Below are positions 1 to 11,753 of a DNA stretch of 64,000 nucleotides, piece after piece (position 1 is the first letter of the stretch; each line of letters opens with the position of its first letter). The notes below the pieces were generated by a model that was given only the letters and a program-made list of their open reading frames with translations, searched no databases and had not been told where the DNA came from. The DNA comes from Acanthosepion lycidas (taxonomy: Eukaryota > Mollusca > Cephalopoda > Sepiida > Sepiidae): contig OZ010581.1 in assembly GCA_963932145.1 (NCBI GenBank), positions 83,231,302 through 83,295,301 on the forward strand, written 5' to 3'. Made by a program: the position numbers and the translations under genes.

Positions 1-458
1 TTATAAATATTGTTTTAATGGAATAAAAGTAAAAAAAATATATAGCACAAACTACTTTTAATGTCTGAAGAAATCTGATAAAACAGAGTGAACCAAAAAC
101 ACAAACCAAGAGCAAATGTATCACATTAATATAATAGATTCTTTTCAGTGAAGAAGTAAAAAACACGTGGAAAAAAATTATCAAAAAGTCATAAGAGAAT
201 AATGTTTAAAATTTATTCAGAAACATATTTAAAATATAAGGGTGTATCAGTAAGGTTATAGTATTTATGGGCAGAATTTTGATCTGAAATAATGTTTGAT
301 CTATGTGATTAATATATCTACATATATTTATAAATTGTAGTGTTAATTGAAACTGCTCTTACTTCAGAGAAAATTAGAATCAGATGCTCCAAATATAAAC
401 AACTTATTTAAATCAAAAAAGAAAGTAATATTTCTTCTCAAAACTTAAAACAATTTAC
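1..458. other. MRPS35 intron 3 (partial), nothing else seen
   Basis: AT-rich sequence beyond the donor of MRPS35 exon 3. No further exon, RNA gene or recognisable repeat was found. Confidence 0.6.
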
Positions 459-578
459 CTTGATAAATCCTTGTCTGACTGGAAATGGAATTGCTGAATG
501 CTTAAAAGTTGATGCTGAGGGCCAAATATTAGTCCAGTCATCTGTAACTTTCATTTTATGGTACCGGGGAGGTAGGCC
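459..578 (-). CDS. MRPS35: MRPS35 coding exon 3 (mitochondrial ribosomal protein mS35)
   Basis: This 40-codon internal exon encodes part of mS35, a protein of the small subunit of the mitochondrial ribosome. The peptide opens GLPPRYHKM, continues DDWTNIWPSASTFK and ends PFPVRQGFIK. This matches my recollection of animal MRPS35, which has PPR..KM, a DW...W/YP block and the signature A(V/I)P(L/F)PVRQG. The exon is bounded on the minus strand by an acceptor (AG at 580-579, after a T-rich stretch) and a donor (AG|GTAAAT, GT at 458-457). It starts in phase 0, exactly as exon 2 ends, so the joined protein reads ...RRRKE-GLPPR. The next exons, expected to carry the conserved KIPNFLHLTP block, would lie beyond the left edge; nothing convincing is seen in 1-458. 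Gene identity rests on remembered family sequence, not on a search. Confidence 0.88.
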
Positions 579-1639
579 CTAAAGAATTAAGAAAATACTT
601 TAAACAAGAATATACATACTTTCTTAAAAAATAACTTCCAAAATAAATAAGAAACCCAAAAATAAAACCCAGTAAAAAGGAATGGTAAAAAGTTTATAAT
701 CCTGTCAAAAAGACATTGTAGAAAATCTGAAGTTTGGACATTTGATCAGATTTTGAGAAGTGGATGAGGCCAAGAACTTTTCAGCACCTCCTTCATAATT
801 ATACCACTTTACATGTAACATAATACAATGAGCATCCTTTTCTATAGAATTCAAAGTTGTATCCTCAGGGTCCTTTTTGTATTTTGGAACCAGCAAGAAT
901 ATTTGGAATTTACCCAAGGAAAAAATAACTTCAACTATAACAAAAAAATACATTCTTTAACATATTTATTCTGAATCTGACCTTACTGACCTACCATTTA
1001 CGTTGGTCTAAAACATTTTTTTACTTAACTAATTATCTCATTTCAGTTGACTAGAAATTACATTTTGTGCTATTTGATGTTCTCTGAAGTCAACGCCACA
1101 GAAATTATATTATTCCTTAGGCCTTTTGGTTACCCAGAAAAATGTTTTAAAAAATTCAGACAAGATCTAAGTTATCCCCATTAAGTCTTCATTAAGTAAA
1201 AACTAATTTGATAAACGAATTAAATTAGCCACCTGGGAGGTAAATAACAGCAGGGGAGTTCAAATCCCCAAATCCTAAGTCTGAGGTCGTAATTCTAAGG
1301 GTCAAAAATCAGTCTCACAATCTCAACGTAAGAAAATATTGGTGTCGTAAATGGTAAAAACTTCACATCACAACTCGCAACTACCTATTCCTCCATGAAG
1401 AGCCAATCATCCCTATGGTCCAAAGTAGCTTTCTTTTATTGGTGTATGAAAAGTTGTTATTGGTTGAGACTTGTGAGGAAGTACAAACAATTACCTAATA
1501 TTTCAAGGCCTACTAAAGTCACCCCAATCTTGATTCTCATTTTCTTTTTTGATAGCACAAAACAAATTCCTTTCACAGGTAAAATGTGTTTTCTTTTTTT
1601 TTATGATACAGAACTATCTCTTCAGCACTCTAGTTAACC

Positions 1640-3620
1640 AATCCACTCAATTTTGGCCAGATTTCACCAGCACTATATCAATTGAAAGGATATAGTCATC
1701 CATGAAAACATTGTGCCCAGTCTTCTTATAAGGATCACACTGGTGGCCATGGTATTCAATCAAGCCTTACTTGCGAGTGCATTGGATACCCAGTGATACA
1801 CACACACAGGGAGTCTTCAAATTTATCTTCCTTGATTGCCATTTAAGTTCAAAGCTGACACCCTTCAGTAGAGTGTCGAGCTCCACCACATTTATGTGCT
1901 GCATATCTTTTGGTGGGTGCAACCAGCATGCATCTTCAGTAACCAATCCATTTACTTAAAGTGATCTACCCACATGTTCATTTCCTTTCCGCCCACATAA
2001 TATCACTCTCCTTAGACAAGGTCAATATTGTTGCAGTCAAATACTGGTTTCTGTTACCACTAGTTTTAGGGGAATATCATCTACTTTATCATCCCAACCT
2101 TGCATGACAGTGGTGACATGTCATTTGATAAAGCCTGTTGGTGTGCAAAGCCACCCATATAAAAAAAGTGCCCAACAAATGTTCCACAGAGAAGAAAAAA
2201 ACACTGCTTCATGAGATGATCCTGTGGTGTTTACCAAATCACTTCCTCACTGAAACCACAGGCAGCTATGCCTCACACACAGACTTCAAGCTCCAATACT
2301 TGAGCACCATTTTGCAAATTCTCTCAGTTTTTGCTCATCAGCCAGGATCTTGCGAGATGTTCATTACAGTAACCACATCTTCATTGATGTAGATATCATC
2401 AATGTGTGCTGATGTTGCTTTCTGTATCGAATCAATGTACCATGTTGAGGCTAAATCCAAACCTTGTCAGACAATATTGTTATCCCTTAAACACGACAGT
2501 CTGGTATGGTTCCATCAATTTTTTTTATGTGTATCTGCAGGTACGCTTTCCAAGACTGATATGTTTGTACCCTGTCAGCTCTATTTCCTTAATTTTTTTT
2601 GCACAGATGTTCACTTCGGCCTAAATGCATTAATGTATGCAATTTACTTCCGAAAGTCTATTATGAGACATATCTTATTTTTGTTTGCTTGCATTACAAC
2701 CATCAACAATATAATCCCTTTGAGAGGTCCAAGTTGTTCCTCGGGATATGGCAGAAACCAACCCTGTTCCATCCAAGCTTGCAATTTGCCCTTGTACTCC
2801 ACTTTCAGTTGACTGGATACTGAGTATTCCAAAAACTTATTAATCTATCTCTTGGGTTCACAGCCTGCTGTCCATTTCCACGCTGCAGTCCAGATAATGC
2901 TGCTTGTCGAATACTGCACAGAAATCAGAGCCTCTGACTTAAAAAGCCATACAGATCAGTGTTCTCTCCTTCTTCATGTCTCCTGTGTGTTATACAGACA
3001 CCAACTAGTGCTTTGATGTCACTGATTCCAAGTAATAGATCAAAATCTAGTGGCTTCTTGCACACTATCAGCACATCAATTTTAAAAGTGTTGCCAGCTT
3101 CTGTACAAATCTCAGCAATGCCAAGTATGTAGCAAGCTTGTGTTTCCCCATTTATTGTGGTTACTTTAACATCTTTTTTGGATCAAATCCAACAGCTTTG
3201 TCTTCACTACAGAGCAAGAGTAGCCCCAAATACAGGAGGGCCCAGCATGGTGTTCCATCAGCATAAATGGTGATGACTAGTAATGCTTCCCTGGGGAAAC
3301 AAGCAATGCTGACATCTTGTACTTGGTCTCTTTTTCTTATACACTCCTGAACCATGTAACTAACTTCATCACATTTAAAGCATTGTATATTAGTACATGC
3401 TTTTCACACTGAACTGCCACACATCTCTCTAGGTCAATATTGACAGACCATGGCAAAATGGTTGGGCCCAGAGCATCTGTAATAAATGATGCTACAATGA
3501 TTGGTATTTGGAGTTGGGTGATCATGGTTTTCCATTGGCCGAGTAGCTTCAGTAACTGGCTCCTGAAACTCTTCTTCCACAATCACAGTAGTGCAGTTAT
3601 GATTTTCTTACCTTATACAC
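1640..3620 (-). mobile_element. Fossil LTR-retrotransposon gag-pol region (Ty3-like), broken
   Basis: Reading on the minus strand, the parts come in retrotransposon order. A gag end with a zinc-knuckle-like stretch lies near 3300-3400. An aspartic-protease-like block (YADGTPCWALL) lies near 3170-3300. A reverse transcriptase region follows with GWFLPYPEEQLGP near 2750 and DDIYIN near 2390. An RNase-H-like block with a CWLHP...HIN pattern lies near 1900. The PYPEE.LGP..G phrase is shared with Ty3-like polyproteins I recall from invertebrates. No LTRs were identified at either side. The copy is old, with many interruptions. Boundaries are approximate. Confidence 0.65.
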
Positions 3621-3639
3621 TATAGCATAGCAATCTAGA

Positions 3640-4555
3640 ATATATAAAAAAAAATTATTAGCAAATTACTTACCATTAGAACAAGAAACACAGAATTAGC
3701 AGTTCTTCCCTTACACACCTTTCTTGTTCATTTATATAATGTGAACTAATTTGTAATCAGAGTATGATGACTGCATTTGTAAAAACCAAAATAATCTCAT
3801 TTACTTTAATTTTTATGACATACATAACAGATTTCTAAAAAGAGCTGTATAGGGCATATATATCCCAGCAGTCATAGATATATAGAGCAATCTAAAAAGG
3901 GTTAACACAAGTTCTAGAAAGGGAAAAATTAAGTCAAATAACATATCCACAAGCCTTTAATAAAAATCTGAATTCATTTAAGGCTGCATAAAAATACAAT
4001 TCACCAAAATGGTTTAATTTTTATCAGGCTCAAAAGACTATGTAGAATAAGGAAATATGAGAAGAAAACTACATAACTTATAAAACTCATTGAAAAAAAT
4101 AATAATAAATAAATGGTTAGTGGTTTGCTCTAAGTATGTGCCTAACAGGCAACTTAGGGAATCAATAAATATATCATTCAAGAAAGAATATTTATCAACT
4201 TTTATTAGCAATTATTTCTTGAACAACATACTAGTAACAATAAAAAAAAATTGCTTGAGCTAGTTTTCATAGAATTAGGCACATTTATCCAGTTACAGAG
4301 AGATGGTCTTAATTTCTATTCAAAAAGTATACAATATTTTCTTGTGCATAGTACAAGAAATTTTGAATGAAAATTAAAGGCAAAAAAGGGGATTGCATTA
4401 TACACAAGTACATGTTTTCAGAAATTTTTACTCAGCTTAAAAAACTCTTATTTAAAGCAACAAGATTGAGAAGTTATTTTCAAATTCTGCTAATAAGTTA
4501 GCAATATTTATTTCTGTGCACTTTTCTCCATTTCATTTATTCAGGTGCTTATTAG
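3640..4555. other. AT-rich intronic stretch, nothing recognised
   Basis: No ORF with family resemblance and no clear repeat structure was seen here. Confidence 0.6.
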
Positions 4556-4557
4556 TA

Positions 4558-4659
4558 TTAGGTTGGTGCAAAAATAATGATGTAATAATGTCGTTTTTTG
4601 ACGTTAAAAAATACGTCAAAAAACGACATTATTACGTCATTATTTTTGCACCAACCTAA
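4558..4659. mobile_element. Mariner-type hairpin MITE, 102 bp, TA target duplication
   Basis: Two 46-bp arms that are inverted copies with a single mismatch surround a 10-base loop (TTAAAAAATA). The outer end, TTAGGTTGGTGCAAAA, is the end sequence known from mariner elements of the MADE1/Hsmar1 type. TA lies on both sides (4556-4557 and 4660-4661), as expected for mariner insertion. It has no coding capacity. Arm identity this high points to a fairly young or structurally maintained copy. It lies against the downstream side of a LINE fragment. Confidence 0.93.
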
Positions 4660-4661
4660 TA

Positions 4662-5095
4662 TTTATTGGTGTTCCATTTATTTTTCTCACTATATACCAC
4701 ACTTACTTCACTGGTGTATTAGTATCAACTTTTGATACATATTCTTTCCATGATTTTCTTTTACTGGTTTTAATGAGGCATCTTACCTTTGCACAGAGCT
4801 TGTTGATAATTCTTTTGGTTAATTTTTGTTGGCTGAAGTTGAATTTTTTTTAAAATGTTTAATGGCTCCCCTGCATTCCATTATGAACCAAGGTTTATGT
4901 TTGATGTGAGTTGGCTGAAGATTTAGAGCTTTTTTGTCCCAACAGTATGCTTTTGCTTGCTTAGGATTTTTTGGCAGGTTACTCTGGAATGGCCTGCCCC
5001 ATTCTCTCCACATCTTCCACATACTGGGGCTATGGGACATCTGTTTTAGTGGTGGCCAAATCTTTAGCAGTTGAAGCATCTGCATGATCCAGGGA
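4662..5095 (-). pseudogene. LINE fragment (region between endonuclease and reverse transcriptase)
   Basis: Minus-strand translation gives KHKPWFIMECRGAIKHFKK and then, in a shifted frame, a KKIMER...YTSEVSVVYS stretch. This resembles the PWW...ECR.AI..RK ... SKRESW..Y....T....VW pattern that precedes reverse transcriptase in Jockey/CR1-like LINE ORF2 proteins. It is a decayed scrap with at least one frame change and no detectable ends. The mariner MITE abuts its right-hand (3') side in element orientation. Confidence 0.55.
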
Positions 5096-5343
5096 TGTAT
5101 GTTTCTATCTTAATAATAGAGAATGCAATTTTATTATAGATGGAGGTTTAGGGATGTTAAATGTAAATATATGTATTAGCATTAATATTATGTCTATTTT
5201 TTTTTTAAATTGTTATTCCTTTGACATCTATAACCGTTTCCTCAGGTTTGTTGTTCTGATGGGAGAATAAAGTGAGGCTGGAGCCTCTGCTCATTCCTTT
5301 GGATGAATTTAAAAATTGATGAGGGTAGGCTTTGATTTTTAAT

Positions 5344-5454
5344 TTATCAAAAGTAGTCAATTTTAACAATTTTTCAGCATATACCTTTTTTTGTTACTTG
5401 TACTAATATTGTACCACTTGCTAATTTTTAACAGATGTAGGAGATATATTAGAG
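5344..5454 (+). repeat. Dispersed direct repeat, copy 1
   Basis: About 110 bp beginning TATCAAAAGTAGTCAATTTT and including GCTAATTTTTAACAGAT. It recurs at 6638-6747 with a handful of differences. Family unknown; the pair may mark an old insertion or two copies of a small AT-rich element. Confidence 0.75.
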
Positions 5455-5673
5455 GATATAATATTTTCATTAGAAATGGTGACAATTTAGTAATGAGAGT
5501 TTCTATTGATTCAAATACAATAAATTTATAAAAAGTTTCTTAAGCTCTGTTTCTGCATCTTGATTCTAGATGTAGTCTTTTAATTTTTGATGCAATGGAA
5601 ATTTGATTTAGTTTTATCATTCCGGCTTCCCACATGCAATGGAGCCCTTTGAAGGTAGATGCTTTGATTTTTT

Positions 5674-5690
5674 TTTTGGGGGGGGGGGGG
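5674..5690. repeat. T run followed by G run
   Basis: A stretch of T followed by about 13 consecutive G, unusual in this AT-rich surrounding. Confidence 0.8.
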
Positions 5691-5994
5691 CATTCACCTA
5701 AACATCCCAAGGATACAGGAATGGTATACTCATATTAATGAGTTATTCTAAATATTTATTAGATATTCTTTACCCTAATTAGGTGAAAAATTAAAGTTTA
5801 ATGGTAATATTAAAATTTTGACTCACTGACTGATCCTGTCACCGCCTTCTAATATTTATGTTTTTTTGCTTATGTTTGAGTATATGTTTGTTTATTTGCT
5901 AGGTTATGTGATGGAGTATATGACTTTGGATTGGAAGTGTGATAGAGTGTTTTAAGTATATATGAATAATAAAGTTTAGCAAATTGATCAGACT

Positions 5995-6250
5995 AGGTAT
6001 CTCTGATCACCTGTCTACTCCAAGCAAGGGCCAAAATGGAGTGTTGCAATCGATGATCTCTTAATACCTAGGATCATCAACTGTTCATCCACCAGGATCC
6101 CATCCTCAGGCATCACAGATCGCCACTCACAGCAAACAAGTGGCTCCATTTAGGAAAGAGTGGTCTTACACTTCTGCAGAGATGCAACCGAAGTATTCTA
6201 CTGCCCCAGGCCAGGAAAATTAGAAGAAACACCCAACAGCTAAACAACCA
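5995..6250. other. Higher-complexity segment, unclassified
   Basis: About 250 bp clearly richer in GC than its surroundings, with CCATCC, GGATCC and CACTCACAGC-like stretches. Translation in both directions gave no family I recognise. It could be the untranslated part of a retroposon. Confidence 0.35.
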
Positions 6251-6637
6251 GTTCATCTCTATTCTTTAATACTATAAAAAATTAAATGTTTTAGTGAAGT
6301 ATATGTACAACATTGAGATTTAATGGAAAATATGGTACAACTTTAAAAAAAAAAAAAAAATTTACATAGGGATGACTGTACTGAAGGATGTAATTTATTC
6401 AGTTTTTAGTTTCAGAAACATGGGACCATATTATACTCAACTTGTATTATACACCAGAAAATATGGTAGCATAAAATCCTTTACCTTTAATCTAATGCAG
6501 GATCCATTTTAATCTCAGCAGGTATGTATACTCAAAAAATTTTTTTAAATTTGATAAGTTAGAGACCCAGTTAGTCATGCTACTAATTGTGATATAAAAA
6601 TCATCCTACAAAGACAATGCTTTGAAAATGAAAAGAA

Positions 6638-6747
6638 TGTATCAAAAGTAGTCAATTTTAACAATTTTTTGGCATATGCCTTTTTTGTTACTGATACTAA
6701 TAGTGTAACATTTGCTAATTTTTAACAGATATAGGAGTTATATAAAT
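6638..6747 (+). repeat. Dispersed direct repeat, copy 2
   Basis: Second copy of the 5344-5454 repeat in the same orientation, again ending near TTTTTAACAGATATAGGAG. Confidence 0.75.
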
Positions 6748-7009
6748 ATATTAAAAATTTATGTAATTCATAATATGACATAATAGATAACCCTGAACAA
6801 TATTTGAGTAGAAAATCATTTTAGAATTGTACATGTTTAGCATGAAAACTTACTGTTTAGCTAGCTGAAAGTTAGAAAAAGAGCAAAGATAATGAAAGGT
6901 ATGTATTGTCAATTACAAAGTAATGACTAAATTTTTAGAAACTAAAATGGCTATCAAGTTTCTTTATAATATAGTTTTAATAAATAATAAAGTTATAAAG
7001 TCAAGATCC

Positions 7010-7245
7010 AGAGCTTTGATTATACTGCTATGGGTTTCCCCAGTGACTAGCTCTCACTCCTTCCTGTCAAGCAGACTAATGTGGACAAGGCCGCACTCTT
7101 GTACATCCCTCCCGATGAAGTCCTTCCATGTCTTCCTAGGTCTACCTCAACCTCTGTGACCAAGAACCTTGAACTCCAAGACAGTCCTAATGCATGACAA
7201 AATTCATTGGATGTGACCAAACCACTCAAGATGACAAGTGCACAG
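7010..7245 (-). pseudogene. LINE ORF2 C-terminal fragment, split by the P element
   Basis: On the minus strand the translation contains WFGHI and then GRPRKTWKDFIGRDVQECG with a following LLDRKE. This is the typical tail of LINE ORF2 proteins (RW.GH...RGRPRKTW.....D....DR..W). The upstream part of the same frame lies at 12081-12140, on the other side of the P element. There it reads FGIEDVTSVL, which in related LINEs comes directly before the RLRWFGH block. The LINE copy is therefore older than the P insertion. Confidence 0.75.
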
Positions 7246-7271
7246 CCGTGACCACCGATATAGAAGGCCTG
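7246..7271 (+). repeat. P element terminal inverted repeat, left (3' end of element)
   Basis: Begins CCGTGACCACCGATATAGAA and is inverted at 12055-12080 with one difference. A TGACGTCA palindrome lies 14 bp inward (7285-7292). Confidence 0.9.
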
Positions 7272-7525
7272 CTCGATAGTGACGTGACGTCACAAATGTA
7301 GTCCATGCAGTGAAACGGACAGTAATCATAATGTAACAAAAAATTGTAAGAAAAAAATTGGTTTTAGTAGAAAACTTTTTAAAAATACATTTATAAAAGA
7401 AAGAAACAGAATTGGATTTTATACAGAAATTTATTTCATATTAATTTTTAAAAAATAACCGATAAGAAAAAAAAATGTTGCTGAATGTTTTGTAAAGAAA
7501 TTAAACATCATGTTACATTTCATTA

Positions 7526-8240
7526 AATTTTAAAGATTGAAATTCATTCATTATTTTATTTGTTTCAAATCTGAAAACATTTTTAAAATCATAATCAGTA
7601 TTGTTTTAATTTGCATGTTTTTATCTTAATTTTAGTAATTATTCTGTAAAGTTACAATATCGTAAGTATTTAATGATTATTATTCTTACACTACAGAAAC
7701 AACTCAATTATGAATGAGGAAACAAACAATCAGACGAGCAAATTACAAGTAAATTATAAATAAGAAACAAATAAACTAAATACAAGAAAGTAAATAAATT
7801 TGATACAAAAAAGATTTAAAATTCAAATAATACTTATAGAAAAGCAGGTTACAGACAGACAATTTTAAGACTGAAATTCGTTCATGATTTTAATTGTTTC
7901 ACATTTGAAAATTTTTTATAAATCATAAACAGCATTGTTTTAATTTGCATGTTTTTATTTCAGTTTTACTTTTAATCATTATTCTGTAAAGTTACAATTT
8001 TTGTAATCATTAAGAAGAGATTATTACTCAAATACAGTAACAACTGAATTATGAATTAGGGAACAAACAATAATTAAGTAAACAAATTATAATTAAATGA
8101 TGAATAAATAATTATGATGAATAAATAAAACAATTAAGCATAAAAAGAAACAAATACAAACAAGCAAATAAATTAGATACAAACAATAAATAGATTTAAA
8201 AATCAAATAATACTTTCAGAAAAATAGGTTACTGATACAA
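7526..8240. repeat. Tandem duplication inside the P element 3' region
   Basis: Two units of about 335 and 375 bp (7526-7860 and 7861-8240) share GAAATTCRTTCAT, TTTAATTTGCATGTTTTTAT and ATTATTCTGTAAAGTTACAA blocks in the same order, and each ends with a RATTTAAAAWTCAAATAATACTT block. Differences are scattered, so the duplication is not recent. Confidence 0.75.
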
Positions 8241-8403
8241 AATTTAGCTGAATGTTTGAAGTTTTCTTTTTTTGCTTAACTTGTTATTTGTAATATTATT
8301 ATTTTCCCTAGAACAAAAATTATTTAAAAGAGCATTTGTAGAGCTCCAGACAAACATTCTTTGTATTTTTTCTATATTGTGACCCTCATCACAAGTGTCA
8401 ACA

Positions 8404-8886
8404 TCAAAAAGAAACTGCCAAAACATTCAATGTTATATGAATGGATATTTTTCTTTGATTTACAGAATGAAGAAAAGAATGATTTTTTATAAGTTTATCA
8501 ATGACTACATAATTATAGAGAACAAAATTTATAGTTTTATCATTAGGATATAAGAGAGAACCTCTATTAATCCCCTGAAAATAGCTGCTTATTTCAGGTA
8601 TTTCTTCCACATTATCTCTTACACTTCCAGATATTAAATCTTTGCAACTATTGCATTTAATTTTCTTAAAAACTGCATTACAGCAATAACCCACTAAGTA
8701 TAGCATTACAGGTAGAACTTCTCTACAATTATTAACATCATCCTCTTTAACATCAATTCTATATTTATATATATCTAACTTTTCCTCTTCTGTCACTTCA
8801 TCCCAGTTTGGTTCTTGCAAACTCTTTAAATCAATTTTAATGCATTGCTGATTAAATGGTAAGCTCAATTTTAAAGCTGATTGCAT
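8404..8886 (-). pseudogene. P-type transposase, C-terminal segment
   Basis: An open stretch of about 160 codons directly follows the 8871-9554 piece with a small overlap in another frame. It contains Cys pairs (GYCCNAV, IKCNSCKDL) and an acidic EEEKLDIYKYRIDV stretch, as in P/THAP9-type C-terminal regions. The frame change from the upstream piece indicates decay or a short intron; I cannot tell which. Confidence 0.65.
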
Positions 8887-9554
8887 TCTAATTTTTTTTT
8901 TTCACACTCAAATATTTGACGTATCGAGATATTATACTGATCCCCACTAAGTTGTCGGTATTGACCAAACCTTACTTCAAGGTGATCAGTTTGAAATTTG
9001 CCTGGTAATATGTACAGCATTTTCAGTTCTTCTATGCAATACTTGGTCAGTTCTAGAAATGCATAGGTTGTATTATGCAAAGCAGTGAAGGTTTCCTTTG
9101 TTAATTTGCCATTTCTTCCAGAAATGCTATTCCGAGATTCTAACCAGTCACAGAATACAGAGAGAAATCTAAAATTTTCTTCATTCATTCTAACTGGATT
9201 GCAGTATTTATTTCTAAGCTGACAACCTTTATATGGCGTTTTAACATTCATTATTGTCCACCAAATATAAAATATGTTTATATATTCTGCAACTTCTGCA
9301 AAATTAGGCAAACATTTCTGTTTTCCTAAAGTCAATAATCCTTGAATAGTATATTCATTAAAAATTTGCAAAACTAAATTAACATTTTGCCTTTCAAGAT
9401 TAGTAGGTGAAAGTGCCTTTGAGGTTAATTTATAACAATATTTCAAAATTGATTGAGATTCTAAGGCATGAAGTTTCTGTAAGGTAGAAAATGGGGCACT
9501 TTGGATATTATCTAATTCATGATTTCCATTATGACAAAATTTGGGGAACAGCAT
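8871..9554 (-). pseudogene. P-type transposase, catalytic C-terminal half
   Basis: This piece encodes 227 residues including NVKTPYKGCQLRNKY, CDWLESRNSISGRNGKLT, TYAFLELTKYCIEEL and the diagnostic DHLEVRFGQYRQLSGDQYNI. The last phrase corresponds to the part of P/THAP9-family transposases that carries the final acidic catalytic residue of the RNase-H fold (the H-L-E of DHLE). The N-terminal part (FCHNGNHELDNIQSAPFST) overlaps the insertion domain known to bind GTP in Drosophila P transposase. The piece itself is uninterrupted. Confidence 0.8.
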
Positions 9555-9945
9555 GCATTTATTTGCATCTTTTTGACCAAGCCAATTGTTTCTAATGCAT
9601 TTTAATATATGGACTGAGTCAAAAAGGAAGAAAAGGGGTCAAGACTTTATAACTGGGTGTGGATATACAATGGAAAGCTTTGGAGGACTGCAAAAAAAAG
9701 ATATAGCTTTTTTATTTATAGCATTATTATCTGTTATAATTGATAATACTTGAAAGCCTATCTCCTCTAAACCAATTATTATGCGTTTAACTATGTCAAC
9801 TTCTCAGTTTTAAGACATTTAGTTGGCATAACATGCACAACATCTTTATATTGTGAGAATACACTGCTAATCATGAAAGCAAAAGTACTTGTTGCAGCTT
9901 CACTGCAGTTGTCAGATAAGCCAACAATATTACCACCCTTATAAT
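9555..9945 (-). pseudogene. P-type transposase, central segment in shifted frames
   Basis: Minus-strand translation gives KTLDYKGGNIVGLSDNCSEA, then FMISSVFSQYKDVVHVMPTK and KCLKTE, joining the LLVDEIHLKP end of the upstream piece to the NNWLGQKDANK start of the downstream one. At least two frame changes separate it from its neighbours, so the protein cannot be made as one chain from this copy without them being spliced out. Confidence 0.75.
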
Positions 9946-10590
9946 CTAAGGTTTTAGATGTATTTCATCAACAAGTAAAGATACTGTGATGTCCTTCTGC
10001 ACTAGGAGTTTAAATTTATTTTTAATATACATAAGAAAATTGTTATCATGTTGCTCAATCAAAGGATTCATATATGTTGATAATGTTAGTCTTTTAATGG
10101 TTGAATAGCTAGGTAAAATTATATTTTTGCTGTCTCTTAACAATCTGTACCCTTTAGGGGAGCAGTTATATAACAATGAAGAAAATATAATCATTTCTGT
10201 TGAATAATAAAGCTTATTTTGTGTCATTAAATTTAGCTGCTCATATATACATTTAATTGTATTAAAATGTTTGTTTGATTCTTCTTGCACCAATAGTAGA
10301 AATGACATTACCGATTTTAATATAAAAATCATATTTTGTGGTTCAGTTTGCTGTTGTTCTGTGTCCATTTTCTTCATGTTTTCTATCAGAATTTCAAGGG
10401 TATTTTGATCAGTTACATGTTTAGGAATCTTATAGTCCCCTATTGAATACATTTCCACATCTCTACAAAACACATGTACTGCAAAATCAGATTCAATTAC
10501 AAGACGGATTGATTTTTGGATATGGGGATTTGATGATGCTGAATATAAGTGTCTCTTGCTGCCTAACAAAACTCCAGTAATTTCTATCAA
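9946..10590 (-). pseudogene. P-type transposase, N-terminal catalytic segment
   Basis: This 214-codon piece carries LLYNCSPKGYRLLRDSKNII, LPSYSTIKRLTLSTYMNPL and ends VSLLVDEIHLKP. The Asp in LLVDE is the first catalytic acidic residue of P-family transposases. The reading ends just after this motif through a one-base frame change; the expected continuation (LDYKGGN) is present in the next frame. Confidence 0.82.
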
Positions 10591-10643
10591 GGAAATTTAA
10601 TTTCCCTTCCAGATCATTAACATTATGGAATTTCTTCTGCATT

Positions 10644-10907
10644 TTATGCTAAGTCATCATTAATACTTTGATTTAAAGCACTATTAAGATCAGAATTCTC
10701 TAGTCGGATTCTCCTGGAATCTGGAGACTCTCTAGAAGAATTCAATGAAGATAAATATGAGGGACAGTTTGGGAAAATTCTAGGAATAGCACCATCACGA
10801 AGATATATTTTTTTTAGTTTAACTACAATTTTGGCACCTGTTTTTTTTTTGTCAAAAGCTGACGATTCTCTCCTTATGTCCTCCGGTCGAAAATGTAGTT
10901 CACATAC
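10644..10907 (-). pseudogene. P element THAP domain, second half plus linker
   Basis: After an acceptor (TTTTTAG, AG at 10909-10908) the frame reads CELHFRPEDIRRESSAFDKK, then YLRDGAIPRIFPNCP. The C..HF pair and the A(V/I)P.IF phrase are the second metal-binding pair and the closing AVPTIF-type box of the THAP DNA-binding domain. A Ser/Arg-rich linker follows until a stop at 10644. The first half lies at 11754-11906 across an intron-like AT-rich gap of about 850 bp. Confidence 0.85.
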
Positions 10908-11753
10908 CTAAAAAGATTTTAAAAACCAAACCTATTTTAAATTCTTGTGAAAATCTAAGAAAATCAATCAGCAAAAATCTACAGTAAATATGAAGCATTA
11001 ATAATTTTAGGAAAAGTGAAGAGAATTCAACAAAAGATTATTAGTGACGAAGCTATGTACAAATAAGAGAATTTTTAACGTTTTATTCATTTTTTTAATT
11101 TAAAATGATAAATAAAAAAACATTAATGAATAAAACAATTCTAAAAAATTGTTAAATTATAATAATTCTAAAAAAAAAAAAAAAAATTCAATTATTTTTA
11201 TCATATTATTTTTATATCAAAATAAAAATTTTATGCCTATAAAAAAGATTCCTTTATGAATTTATCGAAAGTTTATTTTTATAAAAATTAGATTTCAGCT
11301 TTTAAAAACTTTCGCAACTTTGTTTTAATGTTTTGTAAATTATAAAGATATGAAATTATTTTATTTAATCCTCAAAGTTTTAATTGGGTTTAACTTTATA
11401 AAACAACACTGTTTTAAAATATGTTGTGAATTACAGACATGAAATTAATTCAATTAAAGTTTCCTTTAGTCACGAATAGAACAATTCTAAAAAATCGTTA
11501 AAATTATTAGAATTATTTTTTATGTATATAAAATAAAATATTCCTTTAGGAATTCATGAATGAATTTAGGTCGAAAATTTCTTTAAAGTTTATATTTCTT
11601 AAAAAAATGAGTTTTTAGATTTTAAAGACAACAGTAACACGTACGAGAATGAATGTCTAAACATGTCTTATTATGTTATGAATTACAAAGACAGGGTATT
11701 TAATTTTGTCATTAAAGTTTCAATAAAATTTACTTATTTTTTTAATACAAACT

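Noticed and set aside
2138-2832. Plus-strand open frames at 2138-2832
   Set aside because: They are antisense shadows of the minus-strand fossil reverse transcriptase.
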